A stretch of DNA of 64,000 nt from Ursus arctos. Taxonomy: Eukaryota > Chordata > Mammalia > Carnivora > Ursidae. A model generated the notes under the pieces. That model did no database searches. It had not been told where the DNA came from and saw only the letters and a program-made list of their open reading frames with translations. The stretch is taken from positions 82,831,256-82,895,255 of the forward strand of contig NW_026623056.1 of the NCBI RefSeq assembly GCF_023065955.2. Reading direction: 5' to 3'. Made by a program: the position numbers and the translations under genes. Positions 41,302 through 62,156 of the stretch are shown here, one piece after another; the stretch's first letter is position 1, and the number at the start of each line of letters is the position of its first letter.

Positions 41302-42962
41302 TTTCTGGTTAAATGATAAAATTAACCTTATTAAAATGTCTCTATAAATCAGACTGGTTTACCTTGTTCACTAAAAGAACTAATTATTCAACAGCATGCA
41401 ATAGAGCACAAAAAATATCTGCCTAGGTTATTCAAATATATATAGAAATAACTAATTTTCTTTAATTTTTGGATTGGGTTCTACACATTTGGGTGATTAA
41501 AATCAGGAGATTATGAGAAAAGTAGAGCTGCTCTTGAAGTACCACAAAAATATATAAATTAGCCCTATTTCTGAATAAAGTCATGACAGTTTGATTTAAT
41601 GCGTAAAACCTGTATTAGTAATGTATATAAAGGGGAGCTGGGGGGAATACATCATGCAAGAATGCAAGGTCTTCAGGCCGCCACAATTCCTTCATCACAG
41701 ATAACAACAAATGTGTTTAGAAGAGTCATTGGTTTTTGAATGAACTTTGGCCTTTAACTCTGGCAGTTGAAGCAATGCATAATCCTTACCCAGTCTATTT
41801 GGCTTATTTGGAATCCAGTCATGTTTTATGCCTTGCATTTTTACTTAACTCCTTTCCATTTATGTTTTCTCTTATCTACAAGTATCATGATTATCCATAT
41901 TTATAGAGATCAAAAACTAAAATAATATAAAAAACACTAAACTAGGTTCATTTGATTACCTACGGACTTATACCAGAGCTGTTCTTCGTTAGCACGAAGA
42001 ATAAACAAAATTAGCCTCCAGGACTACCTCTATCATTTATACCTCCCTCTCTTCCAGGAATATGGCAAAACTAGTCTTTGCTTCTAGTTTGGCTTCACCT
42101 TCTCACACCTCTACCAACAGTGGATAGTCAGCTAAGTCAGATTCTGAGAACTAACACTTGTTATACTTTTAATGAAGACTTGCAACTATTTTGATAAGTT
42201 TACTCTCAGATCTACATAAATGTACTCAGCCACTTAAAAACACAACTCAAAACAAACCCAAGCCATGTGATAAATGCCGTTCAAATGACCAAATCCCTGC
42301 TTTCACTTTTGTCTCTGTCATATTTTCTACATAAATTATAAGACTCAATGACAGATTGTTTAAAAAGGCAGAGCAGTAAAATTTATTTAGCTACATGAAG
42401 AATACATTTCTGTAGCAGAGAATTCTACACACTGTGCTTTCATTTTTGAGATAGAAAGAACCTCAGCTGCAAAGTAACTAATTAACCAATGTCCTGGCCA
42501 AATTTAAGATCATTAACTGGAAGAAAAAATAACAGATTATTTCCTATTCCTGTTTTTATAGTATTTGAGAACTATGCTAAGTTCCTATGTAAACTAAATG
42601 AAGACCCACCACAGCCTTATGATCCCTACTGTTGCATAACAGGAAAGACACAAAGTTCAGCATTGCTAGTGTGTCATATAGTTGAGACTATGTCTATATT
42701 AGACTGAATTTATGGATAGGTGGTAAAGAAAAAAGCTTTTAAACAAAGACTTTGTTACAGAAACTTAATCTCATTCATTCTCATTGTCACTAACAATGGC
42801 ATTTTCACCGATCCTGTTTTTTGTAGCTACTGATTTGAAAATACCATATAAATTGTACTGGGTTACAGACTGTCAAAAATATAATCCTATAGATGTGAAA
42901 AAAGATCCTTCCCAATTCTGAAGAAACTATACAAAAAACAAAGGCCAATATATATACATTAC

Positions 42963-43111
42963 GTGTGTGTGTGTGTGTATGTGGGTGTGTGTATATGTGT
43001 GTGTGTATATATTATATATAATTATATATTATATAATATTATATTATATATGTATATATATACACATTATATATATTATATATATATACATATGTATGTA
43101 TATATATATAA
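42963..43111. repeat. (GT)n followed by (AT)-rich alternating tract
   Basis: About 45 bp of GT/GTAT units, then about 100 bp of TA/TATA repeats with inverted symmetry. Prone to cruciform or Z-DNA and to length change. It sits 308 bp below the catalytic exon 8. Confidence 0.93.
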
Positions 43112-43355
43112 TTTTTTCTCTTCCAAAAGACAAAAGAAGTAACTGCTGGAATAGTATAAACAGCAGTTTTTAAAGGGAAAGTTAAGGAACAATACAGGGA
43201 AATATCAGCTATCTAAAGAGAGTATTTGGAACAGGTAAAGGGAACATTTAAAGAAAAGGAATTTTTGGGGAGGAAAAACCCATAAGAGAAGAAATGCCTT
43301 TAATGAAGCATAATTTCATTTTACAAAAAGTAACTAATGGGAAACATAAATCTTA

Positions 43356-43511
<156 letters not shown>

Positions 43512-44164
43512 TCAGTGAAGTTTAACAGCTAGCTTGAAACACAAATAACGAAGCTAAAACAAAATGAGAACAATTAAGGTAATTAAAATATAGTACCCAC
43601 TTTTTACCCCCAGCTTTTTATTACTACAATTTTCAAGCACAAAAAAAGATGAAAGAATTTTACAGCAAACATCCACATAGCCACCATCGAGATTCTACAA
43701 GTGTTAACATTCTGTCATATACTCTTTATCACATATCTATTTATCTACACCCACTTATTTTTAATTAGGCCAGTAGTCAAGAGTGAAATATGCATTCAGA
43801 TTTATGACCCCATAGCTCTTGGCACATAAAAGATAATCAAATATTTATGGGAGAAATTTAAAAAACCCACGATGTTATCTCTACTGACCTATACAAATTT
43901 CTATGGCATTGATACTAAATATTGCACAAATTGAAAAAACCAGAAGTTTGAGCTTTGTTCACTAAAGTTTACCTCATCCTATACTCTGGCCTTAATTTTT
44001 TCAAAACTTACTTTCCTTCTCTATTTCATAATCAAAAACAGAAGATTTACATTATACTAAAGCAGATAATAAGCAATGTCATTTACTTCTATTTACATTT
44101 AATAGTCCTTACTAAGGTCAAGTATATTAAAATATAAGTTTTAAGAGAGAAGTGAAATAGCTTC

Positions 44165-44395
44165 ACAGATAACAGCATGAGGTCTGGAGCCAGATAAATC
44201 CTAGTTCTAACACTTTTTAGCTTTGTGATTTGGGGCAAATTATAGCCTATGCCTCAATCTCCTCAAATGTTAATGGAAATAATAATAGAATCTATCTCTT
44301 CAACTGTTGTTACAAGTACATGTAAAGACTACGTACACTGCTTGGCTCATAACATGTGCCCAATAATATAAGCTATTGTTACTATTACTTGTTCA
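44165..44395 (+). repeat. MIR, sense
   Basis: AGGTCTGGAGCCAGATAAAT, TAGCTTTGTGATTTGGGGCA and CTCAATCTCCTCAAATGTTA follow the MIR core in order. Confidence 0.75.
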
Positions 44396-44436
44396 ATTCT
44401 AAAGAAAGAAAAACAAGCCTAAAATCAAGTATAATA

Positions 44437-44636
44437 GGGGCGCCTGGGTGGCTCAGTCATTAAGTGTCTGCCTTTGGCTCAGGGAGTGATCCCAGCTTTC
44501 TGGGATCGAGCCCCGCATCAGGCTCCTCCGCTGGCAGTCTGCTTCTTCCTCTCCCACTCCCCCTGCCTGTGCTCCCTCTCTTGCTGGCTGTCTCTCTCTC
44601 TGTCAAATAAATAAATAAAATTTAAAAAAATAAAAT
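44437..44636 (+). mobile_element. CAN-SINE, antisense to SYNJ1, near exon 7
   Basis: Head GGGGCGCCTGGGTGGCTCAG; perfect 16-bp duplication AAAATCAAGTATAATA at 44421-44436 and 44637-44652. The gene strand reads T-rich then TTTATTTGACAG, a candidate splice acceptor. Confidence 0.96.
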
Positions 44637-44668
44637 AAAATCAAGTATAATAAAGATATTTTATTTTA

Positions 44669-46257
<1,589 letters not shown>

Positions 46258-46983
46258 TTAAATAGAACCTACAAGACTGTTTTCTAAACTCCTAGAACTG
46301 GCAATACTGGATACAAATTCATTCCACTAATTCATTCCTCTCAAAACTCTGAATTTATGAAAATTCAGATAATACCCATTTCCTCTCTGACTCATCAATG
46401 CTGAGACTCTCACTTGTGCTGGAGCTGCTGGACCCATCCAGCCCCTCTCCCCTCTGTGTGGCTCGTGCCACATAAGCACCGAGAACACAAGCTATCCAGC
46501 TTGGGATGGCAGCTACGGCAGAGGGCTGCACCATATACGTGAGGACATCACATACCCCATGGGTATTCAGGACCTCCTTAACAGTTCTAGTCTTATGAAA
46601 AATAGGTCCCAAATAGGAGTATTTTTTTCTCCCCAGCTTCTAACTATTCCAGGGGCTATAGAGCAATGCCGTCCCAAGGAAATATAACATGAGACACAGA
46701 CATAATTTTAAAATTTCTAGAAGGTACATTAAGAAAAGCAAAAATAAACAATGAAATTAATTTATATATATTATTTAACCCAATACAGCTAAAATATAAT
46801 TTCAACATGTAATATAAAACAAACATTAATAAAATATTTTGCATTTTGTTTGCACTATGTCTTTTTTAAATTTTTTATTTAAATTCAATTTAGTTAACAT
46901 ATAGTGTATTATTAGTTTCAGGGGTAGAATTTAGTGATTCATCAGTTACTTACAACACCCAGTGCTCATTATATCAAGTGCCC

Positions 46984-47187
46984 TTTTTTTTTTTTTTTAA
47001 AGATTTTATTTATTTATTCGACAGAGACAGAGACAGCCAGCGAGAGAGGGAACACAGGCAGGGGGAGTGGGAGAGGAAGAAGCAGCCTCATAGCGGAGGA
47101 GCCTGACGTGGGGCTCGATCCTAGAACGCCGGGATCACGCCCTGAGCCGAAGGCAGACGCTTAACGACTGCGCCACCCAGGCGCCCC
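46984..47187 (-). mobile_element. CAN-SINE inside L1 (first of three)
   Basis: Perfect 10-bp duplication TCAAGTGCCC at 46974-46983 and 47188-47197. Head GCCACCCAGGCGCCCC. Confidence 0.95.
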
Positions 47188-47440
47188 TCAAGTGCCCTTC
47201 TTAATGCACATCACCCAATACCCTATCTCCCCACTCACCTCCCCTCCAGGAACCCTCAGTTTATTTCCTAGAGTTAAGAATCTCTTATGGTTTGCCTCCC
47301 TCTCTGTTTTCATCTTATTTTTTCTTCCCTTCCCCTATGTTTATCAGTTTTATTCCTTAAATTCCACATATGACTGAAATCATATGGTATTTGTCTTTCT
47401 CTGACTGACTTATTTTGCTTAGCATAATACACTTCAGTTC

Positions 47441-47643
47441 TTTTTTTTTTTTTTTTTAAGATTTTATTTATTTATTTGACAGCGAGAGACAGCCAGCGAG
47501 AGAGGGAACACAAGCAGGGGGAGTGGGAGAGGAAGAAGCAGGCTCCCAGCAGAGGAGTCTGATGTGGGGCTCGATCCCAGAATGCTGGGATCATGCCCTG
47601 AGCCAAAGGCAGACGCTTAACAACTGAGCCACCCAGGCGCCCC
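47441..47643 (-). mobile_element. CAN-SINE inside L1 (second of three)
   Basis: Duplication TACACTTCAGTTC / TACACTTTAGTTC at 47428-47440 and 47644-47656. Confidence 0.94.
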
Positions 47644-48073
47644 TACACTTTAGTTCTACCCACGTCATTGCAAATGGCGAGGTTTCATTCTTTCTGATGG
47701 TTAATATCCCACTGTATATATACCACCTCTTTATCCATTCATCTTTCGATGGACTTCTGGGCTCTTTCCATAGTTTGGCTATTGTGGACAATGCTGCTAT
47801 AAACATTGGGGTGCATGTGCCCCCTTCGAATCACTATGTTTGCATCCTTTGGATAAATACCTAGTAGTCAATTGCTGGTCATAGGGTAGTTCTATTTTTA
47901 ACTTTTTGAGAAACTTCCATACTGTTTTCCAGAGTGGCTGCACCAGTTTGCATTCCCACCAACAATGTAAGAGGGTTCCCCTTTCTCTGCATCCTCACCA
48001 ACACCTGCTGTTTCCTGAGTTGTTCATTTTAGCCATTCTGACTGGTGGGACGTGGTATCTCATTGTGGTTTTG

Positions 48074-48296
48074 TTTTTGTTTTTGTTTTTAAGTTTCCTT
48101 TTTTTTTTTTAAGATTTTATTTATTTATTTGAGAGAGAGAGACAGCCACCGAGAGAGGGAACACAAGCAGGCAGAGTGGGAGAGGAAGAAGCAGGCTCCC
48201 AGCGGAAGAGCCTGACGTGGGGCTCGATCCCAGAACTCCGGGATCACGCCCTGAGCCGAAGGCAGATGCTTAACGACTGAGCCACCCAGGCGCCCC
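48074..48296 (-). mobile_element. CAN-SINE inside L1 (third of three)
   Basis: Duplication TCATTGTGGTTTTG / TCACTGTGGTTTTG at 48060-48073 and 48297-48310. The tail is longer than usual with TTTTTG repeats. Confidence 0.93.
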
Positions 48297-49027
48297 TCAC
48301 TGTGGTTTTGATTCGTATGTCCCTGATAATGAGTGATGTTGAGCATTTTTTCATGTGTCTGTTAGCCATTTATATGTCTTTTTTGGAGAAATGTCTGTTC
48401 GTGTCTTCTGCCCATTTCTTAACTGGATTTTTTGTTTTTCAGGTGTTGAGTTTGATAAGTTCTTTACAGATTTTGGATACTAGATCTTTATCTGATATAT
48501 CATTTACAAATATCTTCTCCCATTCCATAGGTTGCCTTTTAGTTTTGTTGACTGTTTCCTTTGCTGTGCAAAAGCTTTTTATTCTGATGAAGTGCCAATA
48601 GAGTTCATTTTGCTTTTGCTTCCCTTGCTTTTGGAGACATGTCTAGCAAGAAGCTGCTGTGACCAAGTCAAGGTTGCTGTGCACTAAGTCTTTGAAATCC
48701 AGTGTGTATTTTACACTTACGGTACATTTCAATTTGGACTAGTCATATTTCAAGTACTCAGTAGCTACATGTGGCTAGTGGCTACCCTATTAGACGGCAA
48801 ATTCAAAGATGTGGTTTTGAGGCCAAGAGATCAAGACCCACAACCTAGTGCTACTACCCCCAGAAGTCATAATACTGGGTATCACTTTCTTCTGGTTAAA
48901 TTAGGAGTTAGCAGAAATCTTACTTAGAGCCAAAACAAGCTGAAATGAATCAGTAAAATATAATAACTAGTTTTGTTGCTTAACAATATCAAAATTTATA
49001 GCATTATATAAAAATAATCAGTCTCAC

Positions 49028-49089
49028 CTGTCAAAAGCAGGGGCATTGGCTTCAAATCCCCTTGACATCCGAACACGATGAGATCCCAC
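49028..49089 (-). CDS. SYNJ1: SYNJ1 coding exon (window exon 5), Sac1 domain
   Basis: Short 62-nt exon reading VGSHRVRMSRGFEANAPAFD and two bases of Arg (AG|G). Phase 0 in, phase 2 out. Acceptor TTGTTATAG and donor CAG|GTGAGA. The neighbouring introns are long (about 4.7 kb upstream, 2.8 kb downstream) and the downstream one holds the nested repeat cluster. Confidence 0.94.
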
Positions 49090-51631
49090 CTATAACAAGA
49101 GAAACACATTTAATCATACCAAAAGCCAACATGTAGACAAAAGAAATATCATTGTTTACAATATGTAGTAATTCATTTGTTGAACACACAATAGTACATC
49201 GAATAATTGATTTTCATTCATATTATTGTTTAAAAAAAAACAAGTTCAAGGGGTTTCCTTTCCCTTTATTTTTAAAAACATGACCTCATAAAAAAAACTA
49301 GACGTTATGAAACATTAGTAAACTAACAAGAATTTTTACTTATGAAAGATATTTTTAAGATAATTTTAAATTTCCTTCAAACATTACCTTGTTTTAGCTC
49401 AAACTACATGCCCTATGTAAGTTAACATATTGCTACCATCTGGTAATAAAAAAACTGAAATGCAGACAAGTGAAATAACTTGTCCTCTTAGGTCAACAGA
49501 ACTAATTCCAAAAAAACGATTCACATGAGAATTTAGGTCTCCTGAACTAAATTCCTACTCTTCCAAGCTGCCTACAAGGGCAATGTCTACATATTTTTCT
49601 TTGTTATGCTAAATGCCCTATCCACTTCTTCATCCAAAGATCCAACAAATTAAAAACACCCTTCCTGGAAAAACAGGCTTTTCCAAGTCAGTCTCATAGT
49701 CACACACACAGAATCAGACAATATGGGTTAAGAGAATTAAACAAGATGGAAAATATCTGCCTTTCTGTTTTCTTTTCTCACATAGGAGAGGAGCAGAAAG
49801 ATGACACAAAATTAAGAAAGCTATAAGAGATGCCAAGAAGAAATATAAAAGTGACACCAGATTATCTCCCTGAACTTCACTTTTAAACATTTCCCTCTAA
49901 GGCTCTGGGATCAAAGTTCCCCAGAATTCATTCTCCCCAATTTGAACAAAGTGACTTTAAAGAGGCATGGGAAGACGGCTACCAAATCAATCATGCAGTT
50001 TGATGAATTAAAAAAAAAAAAAAAGCAAAGCTCTAACATGCTCATCCAATTCAAAAATTGAATTAACGGTATTATCCATTCATCAAACATCCTTCTCTCC
50101 TGATAAGCGAGACAATCTAGTAACTCTCCTGATAATCAGTTATTTTCTCTTTAATGTTTTTTCTTTTCAATAAGAAATTGATTTGCCTAATGTCACACCT
50201 ATATTCAATTTTATTTTATGGTGCTTAATAGTCTTTATAAAATTTTAAAATTTGAAAGAGGTGTACCCCAGGACATTAAGCATTTTAGACTGAAGAAAAC
50301 TCACCAGAAGTTGATACTTTTTCTTTGGAGTACTCTCAGGTAATTGCCTATAACTCTATAAAAGTCCAAGACTTAGCATTTTTCTACCGATTAATATTTA
50401 TTTTAAGTAGTACTGCCAACTGTCAAGAAGGTAAAAAAATACAAGTTCTGTTTTTCAAGCAATGGCTGTGGTTGTTCCCCATCACCTTGGTCTTCGACAC
50501 ACAACTAGCTATACAGCATAACTCTTATAGTTAACATATTGGTTAAACTACACTGTTTTTTTTACTCAATGAGGTTTTAGGACAACTGCCTAAAACAGAA
50601 TTCTATAATAAAAGAGCTCTTATATTAAATTCAATCAATGTAGTACTCTAGAAAGTTTTAAGGCTTTAAATAACCATAAATTTATCCAATTTTTTAAAAA
50701 GTTGTACCAAAGATATCTTTTAACAATAATTTAATAGGGTGGTATGGAACATCATTTTCCATCAATACAATTGCTTCATGTTTACATATTTCTAAAACTT
50801 TAATGCGACCAAAAATTGAGTGTGCAGCATTATACTAGTCATAGATCTGATGATGCTTACCATCTTTTAAGGTTAATATAAGCTGTAACATAATGTCAGA
50901 GTAATAGTATAAATTGTAAATGTTAAAAAAATAATTTCTGAGAAAGGAAGTCATAAGTAAAATGAATGAGTTGCCACCACTTAAAGTATCATCCTTACCT
51001 GTGTAGCACCTTATGACAACTCCTAGTAAGTCCTTAAATTAATTCATATTGACATTTACCTTTTCTGTAAAAGGCCTGACTCCCCAAACAGATGGTAAGC
51101 GTTCTCTGAAGCATCACTATAGTCTGAATCTCGCATAGTATACAACGCTATACACCCAGTATAGAGTAATACACATTGGAGGAACTTCAGTATTTAATGA
51201 AGAGATCAGTGTGGAGGAGGGACTGAATCCATTCAAGGAGATCTGAGTGGGCTATACTGAAGGAGGGCAAACATTAATTTGGGGAGCAGAGGATACTTGT
51301 TAGAAGACAGCAAGGCATGAAGTTGGATAGGCAGAAGAAAGCAGATCGTGAAGAAAAGGGCGCCTCATAGATCTGATGAGCATAGTATTTCAAAAGCGGG
51401 AAGAACTGCCAGAGAGCTGGGAGGCGACTGGTTAGAAAACTGTGAGTCTTCCAGGCAAGAAGAAATGAGGAAGACCCTAACTGGGATAACAGGAGTGGGA
51501 AGTGAAAGCAAGGCAGAGTCCCAGCGCCTAGGAGAACACTGGGCTAAGTGTCACAGAGCTACCTTTGCTGGCTCAGGACTGGCTGTAGGAGCAGATGGGG
51601 TTGGAGATGCTTCGAGGTCAATAGAATAGCA
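49090..51631. other. SYNJ1 intron, no recognised element
   Basis: AT-rich intron; 51180-51630 is more GC-rich and purine-rich but without a family I can name. Confidence 0.5.
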
Positions 51632-51785
51632 TCAGGTACACAGAAGTTCTCAAATGTGAATGGTAGGGGACTTGGTTAAAAATACAGATTTCTGGTCCCA
51701 TTCCAAGAGATTCTATTTCAGCTGATGTGAAGTTGAGGCCATGAATCTGTCTTTTAAAATCCCCTCAGAGGATTCCTTCAAAATC
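51632..51785. repeat. MER5-like hAT fragment
   Basis: AAGTTCTCAAATGTGAATGG, TTAAAAATACAGATTTCTGG-TCCCATTCC and TTCTATTTCAGCTGATGTGA resemble MER5A blocks in order. Confidence 0.6.
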
Positions 51786-53912
<2,127 letters not shown>

Positions 53913-54315
53913 CTACAGAGAAAAATCACATATAAAATATTTCCGCAAAGTTATTACCTCTACATGACAAAGACAAATTTGCTAGCATCTGTTGCCTGCT
54001 AGTTTTATCTTATGAACCAGTCTCTCACATATAATTGTCTTAACAAAATATCCAGAAGAGGCGACTAAATAAGTTTGACTTTCTTTTAATTAGTAACAGT
54101 TTTTCTGTATATTAATCAAAAAAATAGTAAAAACATAAGCATACGAATCACAACTTTTAAAAAGGAATGCCTTCTGAATCTCAATATTTTACACACATAC
54201 CTTATATTTAATATTTTCTCTAGTTTTTAAAATGCTTTTCAAAAACTAATTTGAAGAACTGAACTGAGCTGGGAATATAGCCTGAATTTCAATTCTATAG
54301 CATCAGAGCCAAAAT

Positions 54316-54625
54316 GTCATAAATTTTTTTTAATTCAAGTATAATTAACATACAGTGGTAATTAGTTCCAGTTGTACAATATAATGATTCAACAATTCTA
54401 TACATTTCTCAGTGCTCATCAAGATAAGTGTACTCTTAATTCCCTTTATCTATTTCATCCCCTTTATCTATTTCCCCCATCCACCTCCCCTCTGGTAACC
54501 ATCTGTTTGTTCTCTGCATTTAAAAGTCTCTTCTTTGTCTCGCCTTTTTCTTTGTTCATTTTGTTTCTTAAATTCCGCATATGCATGAAATCATATGGTA
54601 TTTGTCTTTCTCTGACTGCAAATGC
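54316..54625 (-). mobile_element. L1 3' end fragment, antisense
   Basis: Same 3' region as in the 46.9-kb L1: TTAACATACAGTGGTAATTA, CAGTGCTCATCAAGATAAGT and CATGAAATCATATGGTATTT-GTCTTTCTCTGACTG. Confidence 0.8.
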
Positions 54626-54953
54626 CATAAGTTAATTTTAGATGGCATATATATCTACCTTTAAGAGCTGGGTTTGATTTAATTTCAGAAAACAAAAACA
54701 CTTTTATTAAGTTGTCTAGCTCTACAATTGAAAATTTTTAAATTCAATACCAAAATGTATAGCATTGACAACATCATGCTAATTAGTAAAAATCTTGTTA
54801 TTCATTTGAAGAGCCATACCTAAGTTTGTTTATAAATAAGTTTGTTTCAGGAAAGCCTTCCTTAAGGCCAGTAAGTAGCCAAGAACAACCACAAAATGAC
54901 ATTACAGATGTGAAAAGGAGCTCTGAATCAAATTGAAATCTGTGGCTCTATTA

Positions 54954-60138
<5,185 letters not shown>

Positions 60139-60225
60139 CAAGATTTAATCGTAAAACACCTAAGAGTCCATATGCATCCAGTACTTTGGAGTATGTCCCC
60201 TTGATTGCCTCTTTTTCCGCAGATG
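60139..60225 (-). CDS. SYNJ1: SYNJ1 coding exon (window exon 1), start of Sac1 domain
   Basis: First SYNJ1 exon visible in the window. It begins with two bases of a split Ser codon and reads [19 protein letters not shown] then LLGVLRLNL, ending one base into a Gly codon. This is the N-terminal part of the Sac1 phosphoinositide phosphatase domain, about residues 43-70 by the usual brain isoform. Acceptor TTTTTTTGTAG and donor TTG|GTAAGT are canonical. Length is 87 nt, phase 2 in and phase 1 out. The exon with the start codon (about 42 residues) was not found up to position 64000, so it lies upstream, outside the window. Confidence 0.93.
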
Positions 60226-60334
60226 CTACAAAAAAATTTTTTTCAGCATAAGAAAAACGGCCTTAAATATCAGATTTTATTTAGCTATAAAGCCAGAGTC
60301 TCAAACAAAAGCTCCTAAATCTAAATCTGATATT

Positions 60335-60480
60335 CTTTCTTCTTCTCCTTTTTTTTTTTTTTAAGTAGGCTCCACACCCAGTTTGGAACCTAACACAGGG
60401 CTTGAATTCACAACCGGAGATCAAGACCTGAGCTGAGATCAAGAGTAGGATGCTCAACCAACTGAGCCACCCAGACACCC
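60335..60480 (-). mobile_element. CAN-SINE, partial, older
   Basis: TAAGTAGGCTCCACACCCAG and GAGCCACCCAGACACCCC; duplication CTAAATCTGA(T/C)ATT at 60321-60334 and 60481-60494. It lies 109 nt upstream of exon 1's acceptor. Confidence 0.85.
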
Positions 60481-60660
60481 CTAAATCTGACATTAACATA
60501 AATGTATCCCATAAAATATTTTCTCAACTAGTAACTTAATTGTCCTTCTCAAAGAGTCAACAAATTGCTCCAGCACCATTGATGAATTAATCCAGCCTTT
60601 CCCAATGATCTGAAGAACTGCCCTGAATAATACTCATAATAATGTTTGGAGGTTGTTTTT

Positions 60661-60859
60661 TTTTTTTTTTTAAGATTTTATTTATTTATTTGACAGAGAT
60701 AGAGACAGCCAGTGAGAGAGGGAACACAAGCAGGGGGAGTGGGAGAGGAAGAAGCAGGCTCATAGCAGAGGAGCCTGATGTGGGGCTCGATCCCCTAACG
60801 CCAGGATCACGCCCTGAGCCGAAGGCAGACGCTTAACGGCTGCGCCACCCAGGCGTCCC
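60661..60859 (-). mobile_element. CAN-SINE
   Basis: Perfect 14-bp duplication TGGAGGTTGTTTTT at 60647-60660 and 60860-60873. Only 180 bp from the previous SINE. Confidence 0.95.
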
Positions 60860-60873
60860 TGGAGGTTGTTTTT

Positions 60874-61375
60874 GAATGTTCTTCTCTGTCCCACTTATCT
60901 GTTTGCCCACGTCTACTACCAGCACTACCCTGGGTTATCATACCCCTAGTGGACAACATCCAACTCCTTTACCAGCAATCTTTCAGAATCTGGACTCAAC
61001 CTCCTCTTTCTGCTTCATTTTTCATTACTCCCTTCTCTCTCCCACCCTCTGCGTTCTATACTCTCATCACATTAAACTGCCCCTAACTGCCCAAACACGG
61101 TCTTTACACCCCTGCACCTTTGCACGACAATCTAGCCTTCTGCCTGCAAGGCTCCACCTAACCTTCACCTTATATAAACATCGCACAAGGTCACTTTCTA
61201 GAAACCTTTCTTTACCTCTCAGGCACAGTTCTTTCACAGAGCTCCCTCTTCATGTTGCCAACACATTTTATATAGACCCATCACTTGTCTTTCCCATTAA
61301 CCAGCCTGATCCTTGAAGGCAGGAACATTGTCCTATGCATCTTTTTATCCCTGATATTTAGAATAGTGCTTGTAA
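60874..61375 (+). repeat. L2 3' end, degraded
   Basis: TTTGCACGACAATCTAGCCT-TCTGCCTGC, GCACAGTTCTTTCACAGAGC and CTTGAAGGCAGGAACATTGT follow L2 order in sense. The 146-codon ORF at 60876-61316 is only a by-product. Confidence 0.6.
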
Positions 61376-61969
61376 GAGAGAAGATGACAAATGTTGAAAT
61401 GATAAAAGCCAATGGCAACACTTGACAACAGAGTTTAGCGTAGGAAAGGAAATCTTCAGTTTGGCCTTTGTCTCAATTTCATTTCTTCCGCTATAAAGTT
61501 AATGTTATCTTGTTGATGAATATAACCCACAGAATCATATTCCTAGGTCAGGCTGTTGTGGTTGCTTTATTGAAAAACAAAAACAATCCTGAAACTTTAA
61601 AGGAAAACTCTTTTTAATTCTTAGCAAATACACTTGTTAAAAATTTGACCCAAAAAACTCCAAAGAAATATAAGCCACAGCTAGTATCTCAATGGACAAT
61701 TCCAAATAATTCTAAAGTCTACAAATCCAGAAAGGTATGATGCTCTTTCTCATTCTGTCCTTTCTCTTCTGTTTCTTTTCTTCTCTACTGTTCTCCCTTT
61801 CCACTCTCCATCCCACACCCCCCAATTCACCTCCTAGCTGAGTAGTTCACTCCTTATTTACCCTAATCTCTTGCCCCCGTCCCCTTTCTCCTTTCCTCCT
61901 TCATCTACTATATAGAATTACAGTATATTTTGGCAATAGTATATGTTCCACATGAGAAAAGCATGTTAT

Positions 61970-62156
61970 GGGATCCCTGGGTGGCTCAGTAGGCTAAGCG
62001 TCTGCCTTTGGCTCAGGTCAGGATCTCAGGGTCCTGGGATCAAGCCCTGCCCCACTGAGCTTCCTGATCAGTGGGGAGTCTGCTTTTCCCTCTCCCTCTG
62101 CCCCTCCCCCCCCAGCTTGTGCTCTCTAATAAATACAGAGAATCTTAGAAAAAAAA
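61970..62156 (+). mobile_element. CAN-SINE, older, antisense to SYNJ1
   Basis: GGGATCCCTGGGTGGCTCAG, body GGCTCAGGTCAGGATCTCAG, tail AATAAATACAGAGAATC and A run. Imperfect duplication AAAGCATGTTAT / AAAGCGTATTAT. Confidence 0.88.

Larger units (their letters stand above)
46865..48679 (-). mobile_element. 5'-truncated L1, antisense, carrying three SINEs
   Basis: Antisense L1 3' UTR and ORF2 C-terminus: 47591-47806 translates as MFIAALSTIAKLWKEPRSPS, matching the ORF2 end of the L1 at 5.5 kb. Duplication TGCACTATGTCTTT / TGCACTAAGTCTTT at 46851-46864 and 48680-48693. Confidence 0.9.
46660..48802. mobile_element. hAT-type MITE split by an L1
   Basis: Left part 46660-46850 (GCAATGCCGTCCCAAGGAAA, TTATTTAACCCAATACAGCT, TTTCAACATGTAATATAAAA) and right part 48694-48802 (GAAATCCAGTGTGTATTTTA, CTACATGTGGCTAGTGGCTA-CCCTATTAGACGGC) make one element once the L1 is removed. 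Confidence 0.75.

Noticed and set aside
44437..44636. Possible tRNA gene in SINE heads (A box and B box like GGATCGAGCCC)
   Set aside because: No cloverleaf or anticodon arm and always followed by a SINE body and A tail. Same for all other SINE copies.
46355..46612. 85-codon minus-strand ORF with a Ser run (SSSSSTSESLS), in the same sense as SYNJ1
   Set aside because: No acceptor at its upstream side, not in the known order of SYNJ1, and the flanking exons 5 and 6 join in frame without it. Probably chance or an unrecognised repeat.
60876..61316. 146-codon plus-strand ORF
   Set aside because: Low-complexity Ser/Thr/Pro/Leu translation of a C/T-rich L2 stretch; no start context or homology.
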